18,678 nt of DNA from Methylotetracoccus sp. (GTDB lineage: Bacteria; Pseudomonadota; Gammaproteobacteria; Methylococcales; Methylococcaceae), in the NCBI GenBank assembly GCA_025458755.1, contig JALORT010000005.1, positions 1 through 18,678 of the forward strand, read 5' to 3'. Numbering within the stretch: position 1 is the first letter of the stretch; the number at the start of each line of letters is the position of its first letter. A program made the position numbers and the translations under genes. Under the pieces are notes generated by a model. That model was not told where the DNA came from and did no database searches. It saw only the letters and a program-made list of their open reading frames with translations. Below, piece after piece: positions 8,308 to 15,394 of the stretch.

Positions 8308-10194
8308 TCATTCCTCCAGATAGGTGTAGCCGCTCAATCCGGCAATCAGTTCGCTTTCATACAGTTTGCGTTGCGCCGGTGTCAGGTGGGCTTCGAACAG
8401 TTTCTTGCGGTAGGCGCGTTCGAGATCATCGGGATCGATGTGCACATAGCGGAGCAGATCATCCGCACCGTCGCCATGGACCGGATCTACGAAGCGGTAG
8501 TGCCCGGTGTCGTCGAATTCGACATTCACCGAATGTGTATCGCCGAAGAGATTGTGCATGTCGCCGAGGATTTCCTGGTAAGCGCCGACCATGAAAATGC
8601 CGATCAGGTAAGGCTCTCCTTCCTTCACGGCGTGGATCGGCATGGTCGTTTCGATGCTCTGGCGGTCGATGTACCGAGTGAGGCACCCATCCGAGTCGCA
8701 GGTGAGGTCCTGGATGACGGCTCGGCGGGTCGGTTCTTCGCCGAGCCGCTGTAGGGGCATCACCGGGAATATCTGCTCGATCGCCCAGGCGTCCGGCATC
8801 GATTGAAACACCGAGAAGTTGCAGAAGACCTTATCCGCCAAGCGGTCGTTCAGTTCGTCGAGCGCCTCGCGGTGTGCTCTCAGGCGGACGTCGAGCCGGT
8901 GTCGGATCCGGCAGAAGATCGCAGAAGCTAAGCGTTCTGCCTGCGCGAGTTCGGCCAGGCTCACGAGACCTTGCGCGAAGAGGCTGCGCGCTTCCTGAAG
9001 ATCGAACTGGGCGTCGTGGAAGATCCCGAGCGGTGTTTCGCCATCGACCCTCTGCCACAGTTCCGCCAGCTCTTTGACCGGGGCGGCGGAAGGGTCCATG
9101 AGTTTCGGCGGTTCCTCCGAAACCGATTCGATGTCGATGATGTTGGTGATGAGTACCGCGTGATGCGCTGTCATCGCGCGTCCGGCCTCGGTGATCAACT
9201 GGGGCTCGGGTAGAGCGGTCTCCGCGCAGATTTCGGAAAACCCGCGCACGATGGTCTGGGCGTACTCCTGAACGCTGTAGTTGATGGAGCAGGAGCTATT
9301 TGAGTGCGTGCCTTCATAGTCGACACCCAGACCGCCGCCGACGTCCGCGTAGCGAATGGGTGCGCCGAGTTCGGATAACTCCTTAAAGTAGCGGCCCGCT
9401 TCCCGCAGGGCTGGTTTGATCTCGTTGATATTGGCGACTTGCGAGCCCATGTGGAAGTGCATCAATTGCAGCCAGGTCAAACCCCCGGCAGCATTCAGCC
9501 GCGCGATGAGCTTCATGATCTCGCTGGCGTTCAGACCGAATTTGGATTTCTCCCCGCCGCTGTTTTGCCATTTCCCCGCATTGACATTGGCCAAGCGAAT
9601 GCGAAGACCGAGTTGCGGTGCGATGCCCAACACCGTGGATTCTTCGAGAACGATCTCGAGTTCGGACAGTTTTTCGATGACGATGAACAGGTTCAACCCC
9701 AGTCGCGTGCCGATCAATGCCAGCCGGATGTAAGCACGATCCTTGTAGCCATTGCAGATGATGATATCGGCGGGAGCCGCGAGGGCGAGAATGGCCAGCA
9801 ATTCCGATTTGCTGCCGGCTTCCAGCCCGACTTTGGCGGAACCGCTTTGATGCAGGGCTTCAACCACGCTGTGCTGTTGGTTGACCTTGATCGGATAGAC
9901 CGGGTGGTAGCAACCGCTGTAACCGAGTTCCCGGCGCGCTGTTTCGAACGCATCGTGGAGCAGCGCGACGCGATCCTTCAGGATATCGCTGAAACGGACC
10001 AGCAACGGCAGCGATAGCCCCTCCTGTTTGGCGGCTTGGGCGATTTCCCGAAGACTCGGCGCGTTGCCGGGTGCGCCGCGCTTGGGTCGAACCACGACGG
10101 CGCCCTGCCCGTCGATATCGAAATAGCCCTCGCTCCAATGGTCGATCGCATACAGCTCTCGCGCCTGCTGAATAGTCCATGCCTTGGGTATCAT
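8308..10194 (-). CDS. speA: Biosynthetic arginine decarboxylase
   Basis: PLP enzyme (fold type III) converting arginine to agmatine, the entry to putrescine and spermidine. The 628-residue length suits the long SpeA family. The PLP lysine is K103 in the YPIKVNQQ motif. Further landmarks are LGLRIRLAN, HFHMGSQV, the glycine-rich YADVGGGLGVDYEG segment, and the active-site cysteine motif TCDSDG in the C-terminal half. An AAGGAA lies about six bases upstream of the ATG. It is transcribed divergently from speE across a 66-bp gap, and the hydroxyacid dehydrogenase follows 3 bp downstream. Agmatinase or agmatine deiminase is not in this window, so the agmatine to putrescine step must be encoded elsewhere. 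Confidence 0.97.
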   Translation of the reverse strand: MIPKAWTIQQARELYAIDHWSEGYFDIDGQGAVVVRPKRGAPGNAPSLREIAQAAKQEGLSLPLLVRFSDILKDRVALLHDAFETARRELGYSGCYHPVYPIKVNQQHSVVEALHQSGSAKVGLEAGSKSELLAILALAAPADIIICNGYKDRAYIRLALIGTRLGLNLFIVIEKLSELEIVLEESTVLGIAPQLGLRIRLANVNAGKWQNSGGEKSKFGLNASEIMKLIARLNAAGGLTWLQLMHFHMGSQVANINEIKPALREAGRYFKELSELGAPIRYADVGGGLGVDYEGTHSNSSCSINYSVQEYAQTIVRGFSEICAETALPEPQLITEAGRAMTAHHAVLITNIIDIESVSEEPPKLMDPSAAPVKELAELWQRVDGETPLGIFHDAQFDLQEARSLFAQGLVSLAELAQAERLASAIFCRIRHRLDVRLRAHREALDELNDRLADKVFCNFSVFQSMPDAWAIEQIFPVMPLQRLGEEPTRRAVIQDLTCDSDGCLTRYIDRQSIETTMPIHAVKEGEPYLIGIFMVGAYQEILGDMHNLFGDTHSVNVEFDDTGHYRFVDPVHGDGADDLLRYVHIDPDDLERAYRKKLFEAHLTPAQRKLYESELIAGLSGYTYLEE

Positions 10195-10260
10195 GCAATG
10201 TTCCTTGAACGGTCTCGGATAAAATGGAGAATCGTGAAACTTTGGTGTCAGGAGTTACGA

Positions 10261-11115
10261 ATGTTCGAACAAGAAGGGTGGTTCACCGAGGTTTATCCTC
10301 ACCACGGGAGCGCGTTCTCGCTGCGTGTGAAGGAGAAGCTGCACGAAGAGCAGACGCCCTTTCAGAAGATCGAAATTTACGATACCGAATGGTTTGGGAA
10401 GCTGATGGTGATCGACGGTTGTACGATGGTCAGTGAGCGGGAGAACTTTCTGTACCATGAAATGATGACACATCCGGTGCTTTATACCCATTCCTCTCCC
10501 GAAACCGTCTGGATCATCGGCGGCGGCGATTGCGGCAGTCTGCGCGAAGTATTGCGACACCGGGAGGTCAAGACAGCCGTCCAGATTGAAATCGACGAGC
10601 GCGTCACTCGTCTCGCGGAGACCTACTTCCCGGATCTCTGCGAGTCGAACCGCGACCCCCGGGCGGAATTGCTGTTCATTGACGGACTCCGCTGGGTCAA
10701 GGAGTCGCCGCCAAACAGCGTGGACGTGATCGTTGTCGACAGTACCGATCCGGTGGGACCTGCCGAAGGCTTGTTCAATGAGGCGTTCTACCGTGATTGC
10801 CTGCGATGTCTTCGGCCCGGCGGAATTTTGGCGCAGCAGAGCGAATCGCCTTTATTTCACCTCCCGCTGATCGAATCCATGCATCGGGTGATGCGTTCGG
10901 CCGGATTCGCCCATCGGCAAACCCTGTTCTTTCCGCAGTGCATCTACCCCTCGGGGTGGTGGAGCGGGACCATAGCCAGTGCCTCGCCACTGGATCGGTT
11001 TCGAGAGGAGGACGTCCGAGCCAAGCCGTTCGACACGCGCTACTACAACGCCGATATTCACCGTGCGGCGCTCATTGCGCCGGAGTTTTTTCGCAAAGCG
11101 CTGCAGCATTCCTGA
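10261..11115 (+). CDS. speE: Spermidine synthase
   Basis: Transfers an aminopropyl group from decarboxylated S-adenosylmethionine to putrescine, giving spermidine. The reading frame is open further upstream into the antisense of speA, but the ATG at 10261 with AGGAG about eight bases before it gives the family N-terminus (WFTEVY...AFSLRVKEKL). Landmarks are ENFLYHEMMTHP (61-72), GGGDCGSLREVLRH (87-100), the cofactor-binding acidic stretch QIEIDERV, and the catalytic VVDSTDPVGPAEGLF block (D160, D163). It has 284 residues, the normal size. One variation is C91 where E. coli SpeE has glycine in the GGGDG cofactor loop. Divergent pairing with speA places two polyamine genes around one regulatory interval. 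Confidence 0.96.
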   Translation: MFEQEGWFTEVYPHHGSAFSLRVKEKLHEEQTPFQKIEIYDTEWFGKLMVIDGCTMVSERENFLYHEMMTHPVLYTHSSPETVWIIGGGDCGSLREVLRHREVKTAVQIEIDERVTRLAETYFPDLCESNRDPRAELLFIDGLRWVKESPPNSVDVIVVDSTDPVGPAEGLFNEAFYRDCLRCLRPGGILAQQSESPLFHLPLIESMHRVMRSAGFAHRQTLFFPQCIYPSGWWSGTIASASPLDRFREEDVRAKPFDTRYYNADIHRAALIAPEFFRKALQHS

Positions 11116-11177
11116 GAGACCGCGGATTTTTCATGCGCCGTGCGCATGTTCCAAGGCATTGATTCCGCATGGGTCTC
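11116..11177 (+). other. Long-range stem-loop structure immediately after speE
   Basis: Starting on the base after the speE stop, GAGACCGCGGA (11116-11126) pairs with 11164-11177 (TCCGC, a 3-nt ATG bulge, then GGTCTC), making 11 base pairs. Inside it, 11132-11148 is a perfect 7-bp hairpin, CATGCGC-CGT-GCGCATG. No T run follows on either strand, so it is not a classic terminator; it could protect the speE mRNA 3' end or act on the regulator downstream. The function is unknown. Confidence 0.4.
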
Positions 11178-11272
11178 GTACGAACAGCGAACACACGATT
11201 GTTTCACAACCTCGGAGTCCGCACGGGGTCTGCTCCGCTGCAGCACGGCGGTTCCGGGCCATACGGCGAGGC

Positions 11273-11301
11273 TTGTCAAAAACATATCGAACCGCTACTA
11301 T
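11273..11301 (+). promoter_or_regulatory. Sigma70-type promoter candidate for the MarR-type gene
   Basis: TTGTCA (11273-11278, five of six matches to the -35 consensus) is separated by exactly 17 bp from TACTAT (11296-11301, four of six matches to the -10 consensus). The -10 box ends only six bases before the ATG at 11308, so transcription would begin at or about the start codon. Prediction by eye only. Confidence 0.45.
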
Positions 11302-11307
11302 TGACGC

Positions 11308-11913
11308 ATGGAAACGACAGCTTCTGATCAGATTTACGATTATCTCGAGAGAATCGGCAATCTGGTGCGGATGGGTGAAAGGCGGGTCGACAGTGTCAAG
11401 GGGCTGCAGCCGGTTCAACTGGAGGCGCTGCATTACCTGAGCAGTTGCAACCGCTACTCCAATACCCCTCTTGCCGTTGCCGATTACCTGGGATTGACCA
11501 AAGGCACTGTGTCACAAACGCTCAGTGTGCTGGAGGGCTACGGGCTGATTGAAAAGATTCCCGACGTCAGCGACAAACGGGTCGTGCGCTTGGTGCTGAC
11601 GCCGAGGGGACAGCAAGTCGCGGATGAAGCGATTCCGCCTCAGCTTTTGAAACTTGCGGTGGACACGTTATCTGAGCCCAGTCGCGGTGAGATCGTCGCG
11701 GGGTTGCGGACCTTGCTGCAGGCGATGCAGCGGGCCAATCAATTAAAGTCGTTCGGCCTTTGCAAGACGTGCCGGCATCACCGGCAAGAACCGGACGGCA
11801 ACCGCTGGTGCGGATTGACACGCGAAGCGCTGCTGCCCGTGGATGCGGAGAAGATTTGCCGCGAGCACTCCATCGCGGACATTGTCTCGGCAGAGTTGGA
11901 CGAAGCGGTTTAA
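11308..11913 (+). CDS. MarR-family regulator with C-terminal four-cysteine module
   Basis: DNA-binding protein of 201 residues. Residues about 8-145 form a MarR-type winged helix: LQPVQLEALHYL, recognition-helix region LGLTKGTVSQTLSVLEGYGLIEK (62-83), and the wing with SDKRVVRLVLTPRG (88-101), whose D-K-R is typical of the family. After this, residues 148-190 carry four cysteines, C152-x2-C155, C168 and C184, with H157, H158 and H187 nearby. This pattern looks like a zinc or iron-sulfur site that could make the regulator metal- or redox-sensitive. The ATG at 11308 has no ribosome binding site, and a promoter-like element ends six bases upstream. It stands alone between speE (192-bp gap) and the convergent pqqE (81-bp gap). 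Ligand and targets are unknown; the adjacent pqq genes are an obvious candidate. Confidence 0.85.
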   Translation: METTASDQIYDYLERIGNLVRMGERRVDSVKGLQPVQLEALHYLSSCNRYSNTPLAVADYLGLTKGTVSQTLSVLEGYGLIEKIPDVSDKRVVRLVLTPRGQQVADEAIPPQLLKLAVDTLSEPSRGEIVAGLRTLLQAMQRANQLKSFGLCKTCRHHRQEPDGNRWCGLTREALLPVDAEKICREHSIADIVSAELDEAV

Positions 11914-11994
11914 CCGCAGCCTGTGTGCTGCCGTATCCCCCGCGTTGCGGTGTCGATCACTCCCGATGTCCCTCGGCATGAGAGTATGGGGGGC

Positions 11995-13119
11995 TTAATG
12001 CGGTGGTACCAAAGCCTTCGAATTCCTCACATTGCGAAACGTCAGTGGGCGAGCTTCGCTCTGTCCGGCAGCGGAGATGATGCGATCAATCAGGTGACGG
12101 TCCGGGGATAAACCACAAACCGGGTCAGTTCGTCGGGTGTCTCCGGTCATCAGGTAGGCTTGGCAGCGGCATCCGCCGAAATCTTTGGCTTTTTCGGGGC
12201 ATGAGCGGCAGGGTTCCTGCATCCACTCGTCCCCGCGGAACGCGTTGAACGCCTCCGAATGCAGCCAGATGTCACGGATGCTCATGTCCCTGACATTGGG
12301 ACACCTCAGATCGGGCAATTCCCTGGCGGCATGGCAGGGCAGGGCCATGCCGTCCGGAGCGATCGTCAGAAAGGTCGTTCCCCATCCGTTCATGCAGGCC
12401 TTCGGGCGATCCTCGTAGTAGTCGGGGACGACATAGTAGATCTTCATCTTGCCCTGCAGGGCTTTCTTGTACTCTTGCGCGATCGCCTCCGCCTGCTCGA
12501 ATTGCTCACGTGTCGGCAGCAACTGTTCGCGATTCAGATGCGCCCAACCGTAGTACTGGGTATTGGCGAGTTCCAGATAGTCGGCCTGCAGTTCGATCGC
12601 CATCTCGAGAATCTCACGCATCTGGTGAATGTTTCGCCGGTGGATCACGACACACAGCACCATCGGGTAGCCGTGTTTCTTGACGAGTCGCGCTACCTGC
12701 TTCTTGTTCTCGAAGGATTCGGTGCCGGCTAGCTGATCGTTCAGGGTTTTCTCGGGTGCCTGGATGCTGACTTGGATGTGGTCCAACCCGGCCGTCCGCA
12801 GCTCAACGATCTTTTCTTCCGACAGGCCGTAGCCGGAGGTAATCAAGTTGCTGTAGTAGCCGAGTGCCCGCGCATGACGCACCAGGGTCGTCAAATCTCC
12901 GCGGGTCAGGGGTTCGCCGCCGGAAAAGCCCAGCTGCACTGCCCCCATCGCGCGCGCTTCGGAGAGAACACGCAGCCATTCGTCGGTTCCGAGTTCGTTC
13001 AGATGCTCGGCAAAATCCAGCGGATTGGAACAATACGGGCATTGCAGCGGACAGCGATAAGTCAGTTCCGCCAGCAGCCAGCGAGGATTAGTGATGGGGG
13101 CGGTCTTTGATCCAGCCAT
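11995..13119 (-). CDS. pqqE: PqqA peptide cyclase (radical SAM enzyme PqqE)
   Basis: Radical SAM protein that forms the first carbon-carbon bond of PQQ, linking a glutamate and a tyrosine side chain of PqqA while it is held by PqqD. The start is placed at the ATG ending at 13119, which matches Klebsiella PqqE (short polar leader, then [19 protein letters not shown]); an upstream in-frame start at 13155 would add 12 unsupported residues. The radical SAM cluster is C23, C27 and C30 (CxxxCxxC), and GFSGGEP is at 64-70. The C-terminal SPASM-type region has C242, C262, C304, C307, C317, C319 and C335, including the [16 protein letters not shown] block. The product is 374 residues. The gene overlaps pqqD by 32 bp and is the last gene of the operon. 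Confidence 0.97.
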   Translation of the reverse strand: MAGSKTAPITNPRWLLAELTYRCPLQCPYCSNPLDFAEHLNELGTDEWLRVLSEARAMGAVQLGFSGGEPLTRGDLTTLVRHARALGYYSNLITSGYGLSEEKIVELRTAGLDHIQVSIQAPEKTLNDQLAGTESFENKKQVARLVKKHGYPMVLCVVIHRRNIHQMREILEMAIELQADYLELANTQYYGWAHLNREQLLPTREQFEQAEAIAQEYKKALQGKMKIYYVVPDYYEDRPKACMNGWGTTFLTIAPDGMALPCHAARELPDLRCPNVRDMSIRDIWLHSEAFNAFRGDEWMQEPCRSCPEKAKDFGGCRCQAYLMTGDTRRTDPVCGLSPDRHLIDRIISAAGQSEARPLTFRNVRNSKALVPPH

Positions 13120-13369
13120 TGTCCAGTGCGATCTCCAGAAATTCGCGTACGTCATCCGTCAGACCGTCAGTCTCGAACTTTTGCTCCAGTTCGGTGACGA
13201 TTTCAGGGAAGGCGCGGGTGCCATCGCACAGCTTCAGGATCTCGGCGGCAGACTCACTGAGTTCAACCATCCCTTCTGGATACAGGATGACGTATTTCTG
13301 TTGTGACTCTTCCCATTGCAGACGATGCGTCGGCGAGAATGTCGGTACAGTGGTTGCAGCGAGAGTCAT
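13088..13369 (-). CDS. pqqD: PqqA-binding chaperone PqqD
   Basis: Small peptide chaperone (93 residues) that binds PqqA and presents it to PqqE; the fold is the RiPP recognition element seen across ribosomal peptide pathways. The frame is open further upstream, but the ATG ending at 13369 gives the usual start, then [20 protein letters not shown] (15-34) and the helical [14 protein letters not shown] segment (37-50). Residues 55-88 make the last helices. It begins 4 bp after the pqqC stop. Here pqqC and pqqD are separate genes, unlike the fused pqqCD of some methylotrophic alphaproteobacteria. Confidence 0.94.
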   Translation of the reverse strand: MTLAATTVPTFSPTHRLQWEESQQKYVILYPEGMVELSESAAEILKLCDGTRAFPEIVTELEQKFETDGLTDDVREFLEIALDNGWIKDRPHH

Positions 13370-13373
13370 CGCG

Positions 13374-14102
13374 CTACTCCGGGATGTTGAAGTACGGCGG
13401 CCGCATGTCGACGTAAGCGGTGTGCATGGCGTCAAGCATGGTCCACAGGATGTCCAGTTTGAACTGCAGGATGTCCAGCGCCCTCTCCTGCTGCGCGCGG
13501 GCTGCGAAGTAGTCGAGGGTGATCGCGAGTCCGTGTTCCACGTCACGGCTGGCCTGAGTGACGCGCTTTCGAAAATAGGCGAGCCCCTCCGGAGCGATCC
13601 ACGGATAAAAATCCGGCCAACCGGCGAGACGTTGCCTGTGAATGGTCGGCGCGAACAGTTCGGTCAGGGATGAACAGGCTGCTTCCTGCCAGGTGGCGGT
13701 CCGCGCAAAGTTCACATACGCATCGACCGCAAAACGAACGCCCGGGAGAACAAATTTCAGCGATGTCAGGTCGTCCCGGCTGAGGCCGCAGGCGATGCCG
13801 AGCTGAATCCATGCCTCGATGCCGCCGGCGTCGTCGCCGTAACCATCATGGTCCAGGATTCGCTGCATCCACTTGCGGCGCACGTCCCGGTCCGGCGTAT
13901 TGGCCATGATGGCTGCGTCCTTTCGAGGGATATTGATCTGGTAGTAGAAGCGGTTCGCCACCCAACCCCGGATCTGCTCCGGACTCAGTTTACCCTCCGC
14001 CATCATCACGTGGTACGGGTGGTTGATATGGTAATACTTTTCCTTGGCCCGTAAGCGTGCTTCGAATTCCTGCCTGCTCCAGGGCGGTTGCTCGTGAGTC
14101 AT
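13374..14102 (-). CDS. pqqC: Pyrroloquinoline-quinone synthase
   Basis: Cofactor-free oxidase that performs the final ring closure and eight-electron oxidation giving PQQ. The helical 242-residue protein is colinear with Klebsiella PqqC (251). Residues corresponding to the active site as I recall it are all present one position later: H25, H85 (in ILDHDG), H155, Y176, R180 and K215. [20 protein letters not shown] (47-66) is also strongly typical. A GAGG lies six bases upstream of the ATG. It starts 10 bp after the pqqB stop and ends 4 bp before pqqD. Confidence 0.97.
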   Translation of the reverse strand: MTHEQPPWSRQEFEARLRAKEKYYHINHPYHVMMAEGKLSPEQIRGWVANRFYYQINIPRKDAAIMANTPDRDVRRKWMQRILDHDGYGDDAGGIEAWIQLGIACGLSRDDLTSLKFVLPGVRFAVDAYVNFARTATWQEAACSSLTELFAPTIHRQRLAGWPDFYPWIAPEGLAYFRKRVTQASRDVEHGLAITLDYFAARAQQERALDILQFKLDILWTMLDAMHTAYVDMRPPYFNIPE

Positions 14103-14112
14103 GGGTGCCTCG

Positions 14113-15027
14113 TCAAACAGTGATTTCCATGCCGTCGTAAGAAACCTCGATGCCGTGGGCCGCGAGTTCGCCGCGTTCCGGGGAGTCTTCGTCGAGAATC
14201 GGGTTGGTGTTGTTGATGTGGATCAGGATCTTGCGCGGGTCGTGCAGCCGATCCAGTGCCTGGATCATGCCGTCCGGGCCGGATTGCGGCAGATGCCCCA
14301 TTTCCCGTGCCAGTTTGTGGGCGATGCCGGCCCGGCCCATCTCGTCTTCCTGCCAGAAGGTGCCGTCGACCAAAAGGCAATCCGCCGTCATCATCGCATG
14401 TTCCACATGGGGTTCGATTTCGCCCAAACCGGGCGCGTAGTAGACTTTTCTCCCGGTCGAAATTTGTTCGATCACCACGCCGATGTTGTCGCCCTCGTGA
14501 GGATCGTGACGATGGGGTGAGTAGGGCGGTGCCTTGCTTTTCAAGGCATGGCTGTAGAAGCGAAGATCGCCGATACCGGGAATTTCAAACGCGCTTCCGT
14601 CCAGCGGGACGGGGTGATGCTCGATTCCGCAGTAATGTTCGAGCATGCAAAAAATGGGGAACCCCGAACTCAAATCCGCTCGGACCATCTCGCTGCAGTA
14701 GATCTGCAAAGGTACGGTCGACTCACGCAGCATCAGCAGGCCGGTCGTGTGATCGATCTGACTGTCAATCAGAATGATCGCCGCAATGCCACTGTCGCGG
14801 ATCCCGGTTCGAGGATGGGCGGCAGAGAAGGCCTCGAGCTGGATGCGGATATCGGGCGAGGCATTGAAAAGCACCCAATGCCGTTCGTCGCTGCTCACCG
14901 CGATCGATGATTGGGTGCGCGTCCGCCCCCGCATCTCGCCGCGCCGAATGCGCCGGCAATTAAGACAGTTGCAGTTCCATTGCGGAAAGCCTCCGCCGGC
15001 GCCGGCACCGAGTACACGAATCTTCAT
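14113..15027 (-). CDS. pqqB: Coenzyme PQQ synthesis protein B (metallo-beta-lactamase fold)
   Basis: Member of the metallo-beta-lactamase superfamily, thought to hydroxylate the tyrosine-derived intermediate in PQQ formation. The 304 residues begin [19 protein letters not shown] and carry the PqqB-specific cysteine motif C19-N-C21-L-N-C24, likely a structural zinc site. Further marks are [28 protein letters not shown] (the superfamily histidine region, modified) and the C-terminal [19 protein letters not shown]. No clear ribosome binding site precedes the ATG. It is separated from pqqA by 89 bp containing a terminator hairpin, so its expression is probably lower than that of pqqA. Confidence 0.96.
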   Translation of the reverse strand: MKIRVLGAGAGGGFPQWNCNCLNCRRIRRGEMRGRTRTQSSIAVSSDERHWVLFNASPDIRIQLEAFSAAHPRTGIRDSGIAAIILIDSQIDHTTGLLMLRESTVPLQIYCSEMVRADLSSGFPIFCMLEHYCGIEHHPVPLDGSAFEIPGIGDLRFYSHALKSKAPPYSPHRHDPHEGDNIGVVIEQISTGRKVYYAPGLGEIEPHVEHAMMTADCLLVDGTFWQEDEMGRAGIAHKLAREMGHLPQSGPDGMIQALDRLHDPRKILIHINNTNPILDEDSPERGELAAHGIEVSYDGMEITV

Positions 15028-15063
15028 GGCGAACGGAGTCGAAAGCGATCAGCCCCAATAATG

Positions 15064-15098
15064 AAAAACGGGGCTGCACATCGCTGTGCGCCCCGTTT
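15064..15098 (-). terminator. Intrinsic terminator/attenuator between pqqA and pqqB
   Basis: On the minus strand a 9-bp stem (AAACGGGGC with GCCCCGTTT) stacks on a 5-bp stem (GCACA with TGTGC) with one bulged base. It is capped by a GCGA tetraloop of the stable GNRA class and followed by TTTTT. This is a textbook Rho-independent terminator placed 19 bases after the pqqA stop and 37 bases before the pqqB start. Partial read-through would explain high pqqA and lower pqqBCDE transcript levels. Confidence 0.85.
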
Positions 15099-15116
15099 CA
15101 AATCGTGAGTCGCGAA

Positions 15117-15191
15117 TTAACGATTGTAGATGTACATCGTGACTTCGAATCCGAAACGCAGATCATTGAAGCTCGGTTTTTCCCATCTCAT
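15117..15191 (-). CDS. pqqA: PQQ precursor peptide PqqA
   Basis: Ribosomal peptide of 24 residues from which PQQ is built. It starts MRWEKPSFNDLRF and contains the diagnostic E-x3-Y pair, E16 and Y20, that PqqE crosslinks; the end is MYIYNR. The ATG is preceded by GGAGG at eight bases, an excellent ribosome binding site. It is the first gene of the pqq operon and, because of the terminator downstream, probably also the product of its own short transcript. The peptide supplies both the substrate and the scaffold, so more of it than of the enzymes is needed. Confidence 0.95.
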   Translation of the reverse strand: MRWEKPSFNDLRFGFEVTMYIYNR

Positions 15192-15233
15192 GCGATAGAC
15201 CTCCAAAGGCACAGTGATTGTTGTAGGTGTTGG

Positions 15234-15249
15234 AAGCTGAATTCAGCTT
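15234..15249. repeat. 16-bp perfect palindrome at the predicted pqqA transcription start
   Basis: AAGCTGAATTCAGCTT is its own reverse complement over all 16 bases. It begins about seven bases downstream of the predicted pqqA -10 box, so it covers about +1 to +16. It could be a repressor operator, or in RNA a 6-bp hairpin with an AAUU loop at the very 5' end that stabilises the short pqqA message. Confidence 0.6.
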
Positions 15250-15255
15250 GGCCAG

Positions 15256-15284
15256 AGTATACGTTCAGGACTTTTCTAACGCAA
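15256..15284 (-). promoter_or_regulatory. Sigma70-type promoter for pqqA
   Basis: On the minus strand, TTGCGT (15279-15284) and TATACT (15256-15261) are separated by exactly 17 bp. The -10 box matches the consensus at five of six positions; the -35 is weaker at three of six. The predicted start near 15249 gives a leader of about 58 bases before the pqqA ATG. A weak -35 next to a palindrome would be compatible with regulated expression. Confidence 0.6.
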
Positions 15285-15298
15285 CAGGGAGATTGCGC

Positions 15299-15326
15299 GG
15301 CTCGCCGTGGGGGCGCTCAGCGAGCC
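15299..15326. repeat. 7-bp inverted repeat between moeB and the pqqA promoter
   Basis: GGCTCGC and GCGAGCC are perfect inverted copies separated by 14 bases, ending about 14 bp upstream of the pqqA -35 box. On the plus strand they are followed by ATTTTCCTTCCTT, on the minus strand by no T run. They may help end the moeB transcript or bind a regulator. Nothing else was recognised in the 203-bp gap apart from the pqqA leader elements. Confidence 0.3.
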
Positions 15327-15394
15327 ATTTTCCTTCCTTACTCGCCCGACGACGCTGACCGCGGCGGAGCCATTCGGTGAAATGTCAGCGGCTT

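Noticed and set aside
10205..10225. Promoter for speE (TTGAAC with TAAAAT)
   Set aside because: The spacer is only 9 bp, so the two boxes cannot act together, and no -35 at 16-18 bp from TAAAAT was seen.
10036..10260. N-terminal extension of speE into speA
   Set aside because: The frame is open but antisense to the well-conserved start of speA, and ATG 10261 has a good ribosome binding site and the family N-terminus.
11199..11209. MarR-type operator half-sites TTGT-N3-ACAA
   Set aside because: Only 4+4 bases match, and it lies about 64 bp upstream of the predicted -35 box; this is too weak to report.
11914..11994. Terminator between the convergent MarR-type gene and pqqE
   Set aside because: Only a 5-bp stem (GCAGC/GCTGC) without a T run was found, which is not convincing.
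13371..13546. Longer pqqD or pqqCD fusion
   Set aside because: The pqqD frame is open upstream, but the residues are an antiphase reading of pqqC; pqqC ends with its own TAG at 13374, so the two are separate genes.
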